DNA of 64,000 nucleotides from Rhynchospora pubera (Eukaryota > Streptophyta > Magnoliopsida > Poales > Cyperaceae): positions 1 to 64,000 of the forward strand of contig JAMFTS010000070.1 in assembly GCA_028095005.1 (NCBI GenBank). The letters are read 5' to 3'. This document shows positions 48,131-57,524 of this stretch, one piece after another. How positions within the stretch are numbered: the first letter of the stretch is position 1; the number at the start of each line of letters is the position of its first letter. Under the pieces are notes generated by a model. That model was given only the letters and a program-made list of their open reading frames with translations, was not told where the DNA came from and ran no database searches. The position numbers and the translations under genes are program-made.

Positions 48131-48298
48131 GGGACGGTCCGTCCTGGGTTGGGACGGTCCGTTCCATCATCTCGTTCTGCTGCTGGTGGGCTCGTTCCAC
48201 TGTCTGCCTCAGCGCTGGGCTGGTCCGCCTGATCAGCTTCTGCTCCGTCCTGAGGTGGGGCGGGTCGTCCCAGAATGGGGCGGTCCGTTCCAGATAGT
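48131..48298. repeat. Palindrome pairs in gag-protease linker, element 1
   Basis: Pairs are centred at 48138/48158 and 48264/48284, both 20 bp apart. They encode GTDRPNPGRTVP and GTDRPILGRPAP. A related half-site lies near 48210-48240. Confidence 0.9.
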
Positions 48299-49793
48299 CC
48301 TGGAGGAGAGTATGAGGGCATTTCAGGCCCGTCATACCTTGTTCCACTCCTCAATTGATGCGAAACGCTCTTCACATCCTCCCTAGGGTTTGGTTCAGGT
48401 TGACTGGGGAACATACCTGGTTTGGTAAGAGCTCCGGCGCTAGATTGAGACAACCTTTCGTCGAATCTTTGAAGAAAAGCCCCCATGTCTTCCCTGATCT
48501 TCTCCAACTCCCGATGGACTGCATGATTGAAAATTCCTTGACTCTGCATGAATTTCTCAACCATGGGCTGCGTGAGTGTCTCTTGAGGGCGTTGTTGGTT
48601 CCTTGGTGGTCCGGCAAGGCTGGGGTTAGCAGCTCCATTCGGATTTGAGTAAGAGAGGCCTGGATGGCTTCGCTTGTCCCGATAAGCATAGTTGTTGGTT
48701 GGCGGGAAAAAGGAAGGAGGATTCATGAGTGCATTCACCTCTTCTGTCTTCTCTTCTCTCTCAACCAAGTGGCATGCCTTGGCCGTATGTCCTTCTTCCT
48801 CGCAAAACTGACACTTAGCTACCACCTCAGCCGGTTTCTTGTTGAGATTTTTGATCATAACGGTTAAAGAATCCAGCTGTGATTGCATGTGGGTATCCCT
48901 GTCCACTTCAAGAAGTCCTCCTTTCTTCTGGGCTCTAACTGACCAGTTGGTTTGAGACCTGGCCATGTTCTCAAGTAGAGCCTTCGCTTCTCTGCAACCC
49001 ATCTCAAGGAATGATCCACCTGCAGTTGAATTAATATTTTGACGAGTCATATCGTCCAAACCATCATAGAAACTGACAATAAGCCTATTTTCAGGTACAT
49101 CATGGTGTGGACACATTCTCTGCAGGTCCTTGAACCTTTCCCATGTCTCAAATAGGTTTTCATCTGGTTTTTGTTGAAAGGTTAACAATTCCCTAACCAA
49201 TTTAGTTGTTTTTACCCTAGGATAAAACCTATCTAAAAAGGCTTTGGTCAAGTTTTCCCAAGAATCAAATGGTGCATCATTGAAACTGTTAAGCCAATCC
49301 TCAGCTTTGCCCCTAAGGGAGAAAGGAAAGAGAGTTAAGCGGATTATTTCTGGATCCACGTCTTCAGGAACAAGGGTTGTGCAATTGCGCAGGAAGCTTT
49401 GCAAATGGCAATTGGCATCTTCGTTGGGGGCTCCACCGAAAGCTGAGTCCTTGATCAAAGCGATCAAGCTTGGGTTGTAGTAAAAGTCACGGGTTCGCTC
49501 AGTCTTTGGTGGTCTACCTCCAAGTCGGACATTAGTCGCTGTTGGTGCACTGATCTCTCGAAGAGGTCGATTGGCCTCGGCTTCCCTTGCTGCTTCGAGG
49601 GCTTCTCTAAGGGCCCGCTGGACGGGAGTCTCCTCAGGTCTTCCCCCATTGCCATTCAAGTGGTCTGCCATGTCTTCTTCGGGTGGTGTCAAAGGTGGTT
49701 GAGTTCTCTCTGGATTTCTGCGGTTGCGCTGGTAAAACTGGCGAAACGGCTGAACCAGAGAGCTTTCCTCCTCTGCGAGCTCAGCTAAACCTA

Positions 49794-49827
49794 GGGCGGT
49801 GCGTCCTAAAATGGGGCGGGTCGTTCC
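49794..49827. repeat. Palindrome pair just upstream of gag ATG, element 1
   Basis: Centres are at 49800 and 49820, 20 bp apart as in the coding pairs. The gag frame is open through it and reads GTTRPILGRTA, so this may be an N-terminal extension whose ATG was lost. Confidence 0.8.
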
Positions 49828-50018
49828 AGATTAAGATGGGCTCGATTGTTGATTCTGTTCCCCTCCTTCTTGTTGACGAAAATTTGTATCGCGTGCACTG
49901 CCTAGTTCCTTCTCTAGCCAGCGTATGCGACTGCAAAATTTCAAAAACAAAAGAGAAGGTGAAGAGAGATTGAAAGAATTTAAGTTAAAACAAAAGTAAA
50001 ACTTAGAAAAAGTCACCG

Positions 50019-50036
50019 TCCCCGGCAATGGCGCCA
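50019..50036 (-). promoter_or_regulatory. Primer-binding site, Gypsy element 1
   Basis: Minus-strand TGGCGCCATTGCCGGGGA begins 5 bases after the LTR end. It is the usual primer-binding site of plant Athila/Tat Gypsy elements, matched by a tRNA 3' end (tRNA-Asp type). Confidence 0.88.
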
Positions 50037-50351
50037 AAATTTGATCGGTGCTGAGGGTACTGGTCAAATTAATTCCTTAAAAACCGATACTAATTCGTTT
50101 GCAGTCTAGTTTAAGGGTCGAATCACGGGGACGGACTATTCCTTTTCTAAGTTCAAACAATTCGTATTAAATTAAATTCTTTTGATTAAGTAAATAATTT
50201 AAATTTCAAACAGATCTAAACAGAAAAGCGAATTGCAGTTACAGAATTTAAAATTCTAATTCCCTAAAAAAAAACTTACTGATTAAGAGTTTAAACAATT
50301 AACAAACGATTAGGGGTTCAGGTTGTCTAACTTTTCTTGTCTGTCAAGGTT

Positions 50352-50474
50352 GGGACGGACCGTTCCATCTCTGGAACGGGCCGTCCTAACCCTGTCAGAT
50401 GGCTGGAACTGCCCGATCTAGGCCAAGACGCCCCCTCTCGGACGGTTCGTCCTGACCTTGGAACGGGCCGTTCC
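50352..50474. repeat. Palindrome pairs in U5 of element 1 LTR
   Basis: Pairs are centred at 50359/50380 and 50446/50467, both 21 bp apart. Both are in non-coding LTR sequence. Confidence 0.9.
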
Positions 50475-51100
50475 AATCATCTGATGTTTGTCTTGTCATC
50501 CTACTTAATTATTTGCTGAGTGTTTTTACGTGGATTAGATCAAACCTAACCTACAGACTTGCGCTCTAACTCTCGTTCAGGTCAAGTTGTGGGGTTCTGT
50601 TTGACAAATCCTAAAACTCCTAAATTTCAACTCTCGTTTCTTGGTTTAGATGTTTTTAACTGATTTCTGGGTCTTGGTAAACTCTCAATCTCTCGATTTA
50701 TTGAGTAAAACTCTAATTTCTTAAAGTTTGGTTTAATCCTTTCAGATGTCGCCTACCTAAGTGATCTAAGTGTTTACTTGTTATTGCAGATAGACTTTGT
50801 TTTGACAATTAAACTAGGCCTTTGTTTAACGTGATAGCCAAATCTAACATTAACAATTTGCAACAAAAAGATAGAATCAAATTTCAGAAATAAAAAAACG
50901 CAACTTAACTTAGCAACTAATCAAGTATTCAAACAAAACAAACAACTAAAAGAAAAGTTATCGAACCATAGCCCCTAAACTAAACTACTCCATGCAAGAA
51001 AAAGCAGGTTTCATCATACAAAAACACAAAGAAAAAGGAAAAACCAAGTTACAACAAGATGTGCTCGAAAATCGTCCAACTCCTAAGCTCTGTCCTGTCT

Positions 51101-51503
51101 GGGGCGGCCCGTCCTGATCCTGGGGCGGTGCGTCTCAGGCTGGTGGATGGCCGTTGCGACAGGGTGGTTGTCTTGCCTCTTTTCTGGCTCTCAAAACTTA
51201 GCAAATCTCGACTCTCCCGACTTGGAGCCAGGACAGAGCTTATATAGGCTTCTTGGGAAGTTCCAAAACGTGGCATTGTGGCTCAGAAAGGCGGTGGAAA
51301 CTGAAGAAACCGCCTCACCAAATCAGGCGCTCTATTTTTGGCAGTCTCGAAATAGCTATCTGGCCTGTTTGTGGACTGGGACGGCCTGGTCTGAACATGG
51401 GGCGGCTCGTCCCAGCATGGGTTGAATGCGTCGTCTGGATTTCCTCTGCCTGCGTCTGCACTGAGGTGGGACGGCCCGTCCTATGATTGGGGCGGCCCGT
51501 TCC
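51101..51503. repeat. Palindrome pairs around the LTR promoter, element 1
   Basis: Pairs are centred at 51108/51129, 51385/51406 and 51475/51496, each 21 bp apart. They lie on both sides of the TATA box at 51239-51248. Confidence 0.9.
51239..51248 (-). promoter_or_regulatory. LTR promoter TATA box, Gypsy element 1
   Basis: Minus-strand CCTATATAAG lies about 460 bp inside the LTR. Transcription would start near 51215 and read into U5 and gag. Confidence 0.6.
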
Positions 51504-51710
51504 AGCTTGCTGGATCTGTGCAACTTAGTCGATTTTCTCTTTTTTTCGCGTCAAAGTGTGATGAACCTGTATAAAAAACTTGCCGGGCTACGGCTGAACT
51601 TTCCTACATCTAACATTAGCACAATTTAAAGGAAAATGAGTAAAAACACAAGTAATTTGAACGAAATTTGGGGCTTATTCTGGCTGAAAATCAAGTACGG
51701 AAACCGTACA

Positions 51711-52500
51711 TCAATACCTACCATCAATACCATCACGATCAGGTCATGTACTTTTACAGCACCAATCCAAAAAGAAAAATTAATACTTAATGGGTATGGA
51801 TATGGGTATGTGTATGGATTTATTAACAGTCATCTTTGCATGACAAACACGACAATTACAAAAGAAAATTTCAAATAGATGAAGTAAAATTGTAGAAGAT
51901 TTTCTACAGTTAAGATAGGTTGTGCATTTTGATTTGGTGCAATTAGAATTTGTTGAATCGCCAAGAACTGAAACTGTAATTTTTAAATTGCTCATGAATG
52001 ATCAATTGAATTTCACATTGCATAAAATTTGATACACAACATATCTAAACGGTATATATAGAACATATTTGTAATTCTTCTTTCTGAGTTTTGATTACCA
52101 TTTGATCGGTTGTAAATCGTAATAGCTGCCAAAAAAATTTGTTGTCAATATAACCTAAGTAACCTAACCCATGCATACTTAATTCAGGAAAAAGAAAAAA
52201 AAAATACCCTGACCAGAATTCAGCCACCCAGATGGGTTATCAGCAAAAAGAGATATCTTTTCCTCTTGTAGTGTTCCTATCTGTCTCAATCCTTTAATAT
52301 TGAAATTCAAAATTTCTTCTTCAGAGCTGCATATATATCAACTAAAATAGAATCATCATTAGTTTGATTGGCATAATTGTTGAAATGGTGATGATTAAAT
52401 AATGATAAATAATATGTGTAAATCTCACTGGCCATAAAACAATTGTCTCAGAGAATTAAGATTCATGTAATACCGACCAACTTATCTTACCAAATAGAAA
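51711..52500 (+). other. Block B spacer, nothing intact
   Basis: The sequence matches 6905-6993 joined to 10554-11245 of block A and contains the decayed exon-like segment at 52208-52326. No gene is recognised. Confidence 0.5.
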
Positions 52501-52539
52501 AGTACAAGCAGCTGAAACTATTGAAAAACATGGACTTTC

Positions 52540-52771
52540 TAGTTTCGCAAAATCGAGCTAGTCTAGATGGACATGATAATATGATATGGGCTTATCTGGA
52601 AAGACCGGAAGAATTAGAAGAATTACAGCTTGATGAAGAAGTTAAAAATGATGCATATGTCTATCTCACTGAATCCAGTTAAGTTAGGAGTTTTTTTGGA
52701 TGTTCAAGTCAGTCACGCAACAGAATCCTTCTGAAAATTCTTAATAATGGTAAGAGTGCTTAGTATCGATA
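52540..52771 (+). pseudogene. Myb/SANT-like ORF C-terminus (block B copy)
   Basis: A single frame reads IWAYLERPEELEELQLDEEV then KNDAYVYLTESS to a stop. The same frame continues beyond it as VRSFFGCSSQ. It keeps the acidic LDEEVKNDAYVYL segment better than block A does. An internal part equivalent to 13460-13650 is missing. It is a Harbinger-associated ORF relic. Confidence 0.55.
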
Positions 52772-52881
52772 CATAGTGATAGTTGTAAGATGTATCCACT
52801 TTTTTCTAAATATTTTTGTTGTAATTTCTATTTCAGTTGTAAGACATTAATGCTAATGTTACCTATTTTGGTTGACTTTTA

Positions 52882-53042
52882 GGGACCGTTTGAATCGCTT
52901 AGGAATAATAGAATAGTCTATTTCTGGATGGAAAATATTGGGAAGTGCGTAATTTTGTGAAGAATTTGGATGGTTAATAAGAATAAATTTTCGCCTAGAA
53001 AGAGACTATTCCTCTTATTCCTAAGCGATCCAAACGGCCCCC
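52882..53042. mobile_element. 161-bp MITE ending block B
   Basis: Inverted ends of about 28 bp (gggaccgtttgaatcgctta at the left, inverse ggggccgtttggatcgctta at the right) flank an interior with ttgtgaagaatttggatgg. The homology between blocks A and B stops exactly at its left end. The right flank no longer matches block A, so there has been a rearrangement here. Confidence 0.8.
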
Positions 53043-53589
53043 TTATTTTTATCCAAATCCTTATTCTCATCTATCTAAACAAATATATTACACATACATT
53101 ATATGCATGTTTCATATTTACAAAATTTCCAAAATTTTATTTCTAGTTAAATATGTAATAAATAGATATAATAAATATATTACACATACATTATATGCAT
53201 TTAATTGCACATGATGAAGGAATTAAATCCTAGTACCAAATAAAATTTGTACCTAGACCTAACCTCACTAATCGTTTGTAGTTTAGTTCTAGGGTCAAAC
53301 CCAAAGGACGGATTCACGAATACCGGACTTGTTCTTTTTCTGAAGCTAGACAATTAAAAAGGAGTGAAATTGATTATAAAATAAACTTAATAAATGAACA
53401 TGCAATAAGATAAATATTTTTGGATATCTTTTGTAAATTAAATAATTAAGAAATCTAAAGGATTGTTTTGGGTTTTTCAAACAGTATAAGAACGTCTTAG
53501 GGATCAGGTTTCATTTTAGTTTGAACTTCTAAAACTTAAAGTTTAACATTTCCATGCAAAAATCTAAGTTTTATAGGCAACAGTGTTTC

Positions 53590-53627
53590 AACTCGGTTCG
53601 AGTTGTGTCCATCTCGGTCCGAGTTGA
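53590..53627. repeat. AACTCGG-N-CCGAGTT pair in element 2 LTR
   Basis: Centres are at 53597 and 53618, 21 bp apart. Further sites in the same LTR are a single at 54259-54273 and a pair centred at 54307/54328 (21 bp). Confidence 0.9.
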
Positions 53628-53816
53628 AAACTGAGGTGGCTCTATTTGACTTGATTTGGTATGTTATGAATCATGCAAGGATTGGTTGGCTAAACCTAGA
53701 CTTACTAACCCTCAACGTTCGCTTTTTGGGCTAGGGAATGATTTAATAACGACCGCTTCTAATCAAACTAATTAACCCACTACTTTTGGTATAGGAAAGA
53801 CAATTAGTTTGAACTT

Positions 53817-53900
53817 GTTTAATGGTTTTCGTAACGATATTTAGAAGTCTTTTGCACTGTACAAAAAGACTTCTAAATATCGTTACGAAAACCATTAAAC
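53817..53900. repeat. Perfect 37-bp-arm hairpin inside the LTR
   Basis: gtttaatggttttcgtaacg... (53817-53853) is repeated in inverted orientation at about 53864-53900, with a loop of about 10 nt holding gcactgtaca. A third, direct copy of the right arm (ttctaaatatcgttacgaaa...) lies at about 53976-54005, preceded by gtacagtgcaaaa, the inverse of the loop. This suggests a local inverted duplication. Confidence 0.9.
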
Positions 53901-54571
53901 AACTTTTGAATTCATAACAAAACATCATAAGTCAAAAGTTGTGATTTGACTTATTTTTGTACAGTGCAAAAGGCTTCTAAATATCGTTACGAAAACCATT
54001 AAACAACTTTTGAATTCAGAACGTTCTTCTCGTTGTCGTCGCTTAGAGATTAGGGTTCCTTAGGGTTTCGGTGGTGAAAAAAGCTTGTAAGGTTAGAATT
54101 GAATTGTGGAGGTTTAGATGCTTTTAAGGTAGATGGAGAGCCCTTTTATAATGGTTCCACGCACAAGGAAAGAGATCTAGGACGCCAAGGCAAGAAAAAC
54201 TACCAAAAAATATCATTTCCATACAAGAAAACTTGCCATATGAGATAAGGCGGTTTCCAACTCGGACCGAGTTGAAAAGGTGTGAGTCAATGCATGTGCA
54301 ACTCCGTCCGAGTTGCCTCCATCTCAGTCCGAGTTGAAGTCTGAAAATCGTCTTTCGCGCTAGGAATGAGTCGTCTAGCATTTGTCTTGTGTCGGAAACC
54401 ATCTAGAGCTTGTAAATTCACCAAAAACCAAGTAGAATCCTGAAAATAAGAAGAGAGAACGACAAAGTCAATTCTTGGAAAAACATAGCATTTTATCAAA
54501 TAATTTAATGGTTTGAATGTAATTTAGGTGCTAAGTACGGTCCGAATACCATCAAATAATAACGATATCAA

Positions 54572-54586
54572 ATCCCCCCCAAACTT
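54572..54586 (-). promoter_or_regulatory. Polypurine tract of Gypsy element 2
   Basis: Minus-strand aagtttgggggggat lies directly before the 3' LTR start TGATATC. This is the plus-strand primer site of the element. Confidence 0.8.
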
Positions 54587-56323
54587 AAATTTTGCTTGTC
54601 CTCAAGCAATGCCTTAAGCTTAAAGAACCAGACAGTACCTAAATCTAAAATCAATTCAATTCTCAAACCAAGAAATTTTGCTAAGAAAATCAATTGCTTA
54701 CGTTAAAATTCTCACACTTAAATCAAATAAGTCAAACTGAGATTTATTTCAAGAACTGTGTTTTGTGTTCTACAAATTAAATTATGCAACTCTTGGTCTA
54801 AATGAAAAGATTTTCTCAAATTCAAGGACTCTAGCTTCTCTCTATTATTTCAAATGCGATCTCAATTTCAATTACCCGTTCCTTTTCATATTTCACAAAA
54901 ATTTATAAAGTCCTTTATCAAAGTCGGAAATTTTATAATGAATTTCTCTTAAAAGCAATTTCAATTTTTCGCCAATTTTTCTTTTTGTGCAAGTCGAGCC
55001 GTGGGGCTTTACAACCTAGAGGATAATGCGATATCATCGGCCTTGAGTTTGCTACTAGCACATGACGCGCTAGGGAGGTTAGACGGGTGTTGCTCGACTA
55101 TGGCCACGGTACACTTGGGCCATAATACTAAACAACTCCTTTACCAATACTTTCGCACTGGGTCCGGTAGAATTAAGCATGAGTTGTCCAATTATTTCTC
55201 GCTTTCTTTTAGTTGTAATTCCTAACAATTCATGCTTAACCTAATACCCTCCAATTTGTGGTTAAGTTGGTGGAAAAGGATCTCAGTGCGTCCACGTTTT
55301 CATAGCTATTTTGATTTATTTTCCCATTAAGATTGCTCGTTGGTGATTCAAGCGATTAAAAACATTTTCAACAAGACCAAATTCATTTTATAGTTTCCCA
55401 AGTCAATAAACTTCTTTTCAAAAGTTTGTCAAAACACGAATCAATTCACTCAGTAAAAACTTGTTAGAATCGACTAAAATTGATCTAACAGTTCTAAGCA
55501 TCTAAAAATCAAGTCCTATCCTTGTGAAATTCCTTCAGTTTTTGTCCATTGGTGCAAGAATTAATTTGAGATATCAAAACATTTTAAGTTTCTTTAAGAA
55601 AAATTTCATTTGACTTCAAAATGTCTTCAAGAGTGTGAGTTTCATCCTTTAAATTCAACTTGATAGTAATTAAGCACATGCAATTGATTTCCGATCAAAA
55701 TTCCATCGAAAATAGTTGAAAACCAAAAAAATCCTATATGCAACACGGACCGAGTTGGTCCCATCTCAGACCGAGCCAAAAAGTCAGTTTTCAGAAAAAA
55801 TCTAGGGGCAGAACTCAGACCGAGTTAGACACAACTCGGACCGAGCCAAAGAACCAATTTTGCAAAAAATTCTCAAATTTGACAAATTTTCAACGATTTT
55901 TTCATCCCCAAAACTTGAGTCATGCATTGTCCTCAAGGCATTCATTCACAGAAAAAGTAAATAGGAGGAAAAAAAGAAAACTTAGCCAATTTTTATTTTC
56001 CAACGTGCTGATTTGCTCTTAGTTTGTTCTCTCGATTTCCAAGATGGCTCTACTTCTTTCCTTGAGTTGTTATGCAACCCGTATGAGGTCGATCGGGGTT
56101 AGTTGGCTCACGTAATCCATGGTGCTCTAGCACGGATTGCATCTTTCTTCGTTTGTTCTTTCAAAAATCCCTACAATTAATCAAACAAAATCAACAATAA
56201 ATTTATATATATTTTTTATGTTTTTCTAATTTTTATTGTTTTTCTATTTTCTATTTTTTTTTGTATTTTCTTTTTTTTATGACAAAATAAAAATAAAAAC
56301 AAAAGAGAGAAGGGTTAAGAAAT
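54587..56323 (-). other. Non-coding 3' region of Gypsy element 2
   Basis: AT-rich sequence with the Athila-typical aaacttaaattttgcttgtc and cctcaagcaatgcc motifs next to the LTR. A conserved-looking block lies at 54985-55280 (gagccgtggggctttacaac). Palindrome pairs are centred at 55749/55770 and 55819/55840, each 21 bp apart. No env-like ORF is visible. Confidence 0.6.
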
Positions 56324-56341
56324 CTTGGGTTGCCTCCCAAG
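56324..56341 (-). promoter_or_regulatory. Conserved post-pol hairpin segment, element 2
   Basis: It is the same CTTGGGTTGCCTCCCAAG hairpin as at 43972 in element 1. Its presence marks the end of the pol region despite the deletion of RT to integrase. Confidence 0.6.
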
Positions 56342-56546
56342 AAGCGATTGTTTTAGGTCACGAGTTTGACCATCTTTTGCTAAGTCATGATTGGATTGGT
56401 CCCAGAGAGTGAGACAGCGAGCGACTTGTCATATCTCTTGTTGGTGATGTCCTCCAATAGAGTTCCATGCATGCAAGTCGAGAGATAATCAAATGAGTAC
56501 CCCATTGTTCCTTTCCCAATAGAGAGTTTCTTCGTTTGTCCTGTAT

Positions 56547-57467
56547 CTAGCTTAGAATTAGCAATAACGAGGGAGGTCGGGAGGTCGGGAGAGACTTCAA
56601 TTCGACTTTGGGGGCCTCAATTCGGATCGAACTAGGGCAATTCGAACCAAACAGAAGGTTTGTGGCCTTTTGTTCCTCAACTCGGGGTTCAACTCGGTCC
56701 GAGTTGAGGGTCGAGTTGGGCCGAAATTTGCTGTTTGGAACCTCTGTTACGTCGCGTAGGGTCTTCTCTACCCCAATTGACTCTTGCAAATAATCGAGAG
56801 AGTCTTGATAGCTTTCAAGGGCGTCATGGTATTGCTCTCTAAGAGACTCTTCGATTTCGGGAACCTCTTGAACTATACAACACTTGTCAACGGGGTTGGG
56901 ACACTTCAAAGCATGATCTATTGAAAAATAGAGTTGCTTTCCCCCTACTCTAACCAAAATTGTCCCATGTCGGGCATCCATCATTACATCGGCGGTTCTA
57001 AGGAAGGGGTGTCCCAAAATGATAGGCACCTCCTTGTCTTTTTCCATATCTGTTACCACAAAATCTCCCGGTACAACAAACTTTCCCACTTGAACGGGCA
57101 CGTCCTCCAAAATACCCAAGGGCAACCGCATTGAGGAATCAGCAAGTTGCAATGTCATTCTTATTGGCCTAAGTTTCCCAAATCCAATCTTTTCATAAAC
57201 CGTTTTGGGCATCAAACTAACACTAGCTCCCATGTCACACAAGGCTTGCTTAATTGTTGCTTTACCAATAGTACAAGGGAGAGCAAACCTACCCGGATCT
57301 TCTAATTTTGGTAGCATCTTGCTCTTCAAAGTCTCTCTACTCTTGTGTGTAAGGAACACCGTTTTGAGCTCTTCCATGGACCTCTTGCCTGTGCATAACT
57401 CCTTCAAGAATCTTGCATAAATCGGTATTTGAGCTATGGCATCCGTGAATGGGATGGTGATATTCAT
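56547..57467 (-). pseudogene. Gypsy element 2 protease and pre-RT region
   Basis: A 306-codon frame starting MNITIPFTDAIAQIPIYARF matches residues ~570-870 of element 1. It keeps CDMGASVSLMP with an intact D-M-G-A-S active site, unlike element 1, followed by VPIILGHPFL. Near the C-terminus are palindrome-coded stretches (56590-56740). These include sites 20 bp apart at 56599, 56619 and 56639. The frame leaves the pol homology at about 56550. A shifted frame continues to an MHGTLLED-like segment at about 56445, after which RT is deleted. Confidence 0.85.
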
Positions 57468-57524
57468 TTGTTTGAGAATCTCCTAAAAGGTCCGAAATTG
57501 TGTATCTTCCTTCTTTTTCACAAA

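Larger units (their letters stand above)
46180..49692 (-). pseudogene. Gypsy element 1 gag, protease and RT
   Basis: An open frame of 1170 codons. The first ATG is at 49671, and the frame is open without ATG further back to about 49836. The Athila-type gag runs from about residue 50 to 290, with a CCHC knuckle at C294-C297-H302-C307. A variable linker (450-540) carries two palindrome-coded peptides. The protease region (~570-760) has DLRAS at 646-650, where DLGAS or DMGAS is expected, so the active-site glycine is arginine. The RT spans from ~930, with YRRMPFGLCNAP and FMDD at 1114-1117. After residue 1153 an extra base shifts the frame to the next entry. Frameshift and protease change make the copy non-autonomous. 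Confidence 0.92.
42824..51710 (-). mobile_element. Gypsy element 1 (Athila/Tat-like), 3' LTR missing
   Basis: This minus-strand retrotransposon has its 5' LTR at 50042-51710, primer-binding site at 50019-50036, gag-pol from about 49671 down to 44028, and a conserved hairpin-bearing segment at 43972-44002. A GC-rich 3' region then runs to about 42824. The RT (YRRMPFGLCNAP, FMDDF) and the gag are of the plant Athila/Tat type. No second LTR is visible at the left end: neither the LTR sequence nor a polypurine tract could be found, so the 3' end appears lost. The 43070-43765 region is a Pro/Ser-rich, GC-rich stretch that looks like captured gene leader sequence. Multiple paired palindromes (separate entries) lie in the LTR, coding and 3' regions. 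Confidence 0.9.
50042..51710 (-). mobile_element. 5' LTR of Gypsy element 1
   Basis: On the minus strand the LTR runs TGTACGG...CGATCA for 1669 bp, with the primer-binding site directly after it. Its outer end abuts block B sequence at 51711. A TATA box (51239-51248) splits it into U3 of about 460 bp and an R-U5 of about 1.2 kb. It carries at least five palindrome pairs on both sides of the promoter. The inner end resembles the LTR of element 2, so the two families are related. Confidence 0.85.
40677..52881 (+). repeat. Segmental duplication, unit 2 block B
   Basis: The block is the partner of 1-14035. It lacks the LINE, the 928-bp TIR element, the solo LTR and most of the Harbinger stretch, but is itself split by a MITE and a Gypsy element (42719-51710). 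The left edge near 40677 is the first base that matches block A, whose own copy starts at the window edge. At 52881 the similarity ends at a MITE. Confidence 0.9.
53212..54570 (-). mobile_element. 3' LTR of Gypsy element 2
   Basis: Minus-strand ends are TGATATCG...CTTCATCA, 1359 bp, directly downstream of the polypurine tract. The inner-end sequence (ctagtaccaaat...ttagttctagggtc) is related to the element 1 LTR. It contains three palindrome sites or pairs and a long hairpin at 53817-53900. Confidence 0.8.

Noticed and set aside
44677..49655. Many plus-strand and alternative-frame ORFs across gag-pol
   Set aside because: They are shadows of the minus-strand polyprotein, including frames that only translate the palindromes.
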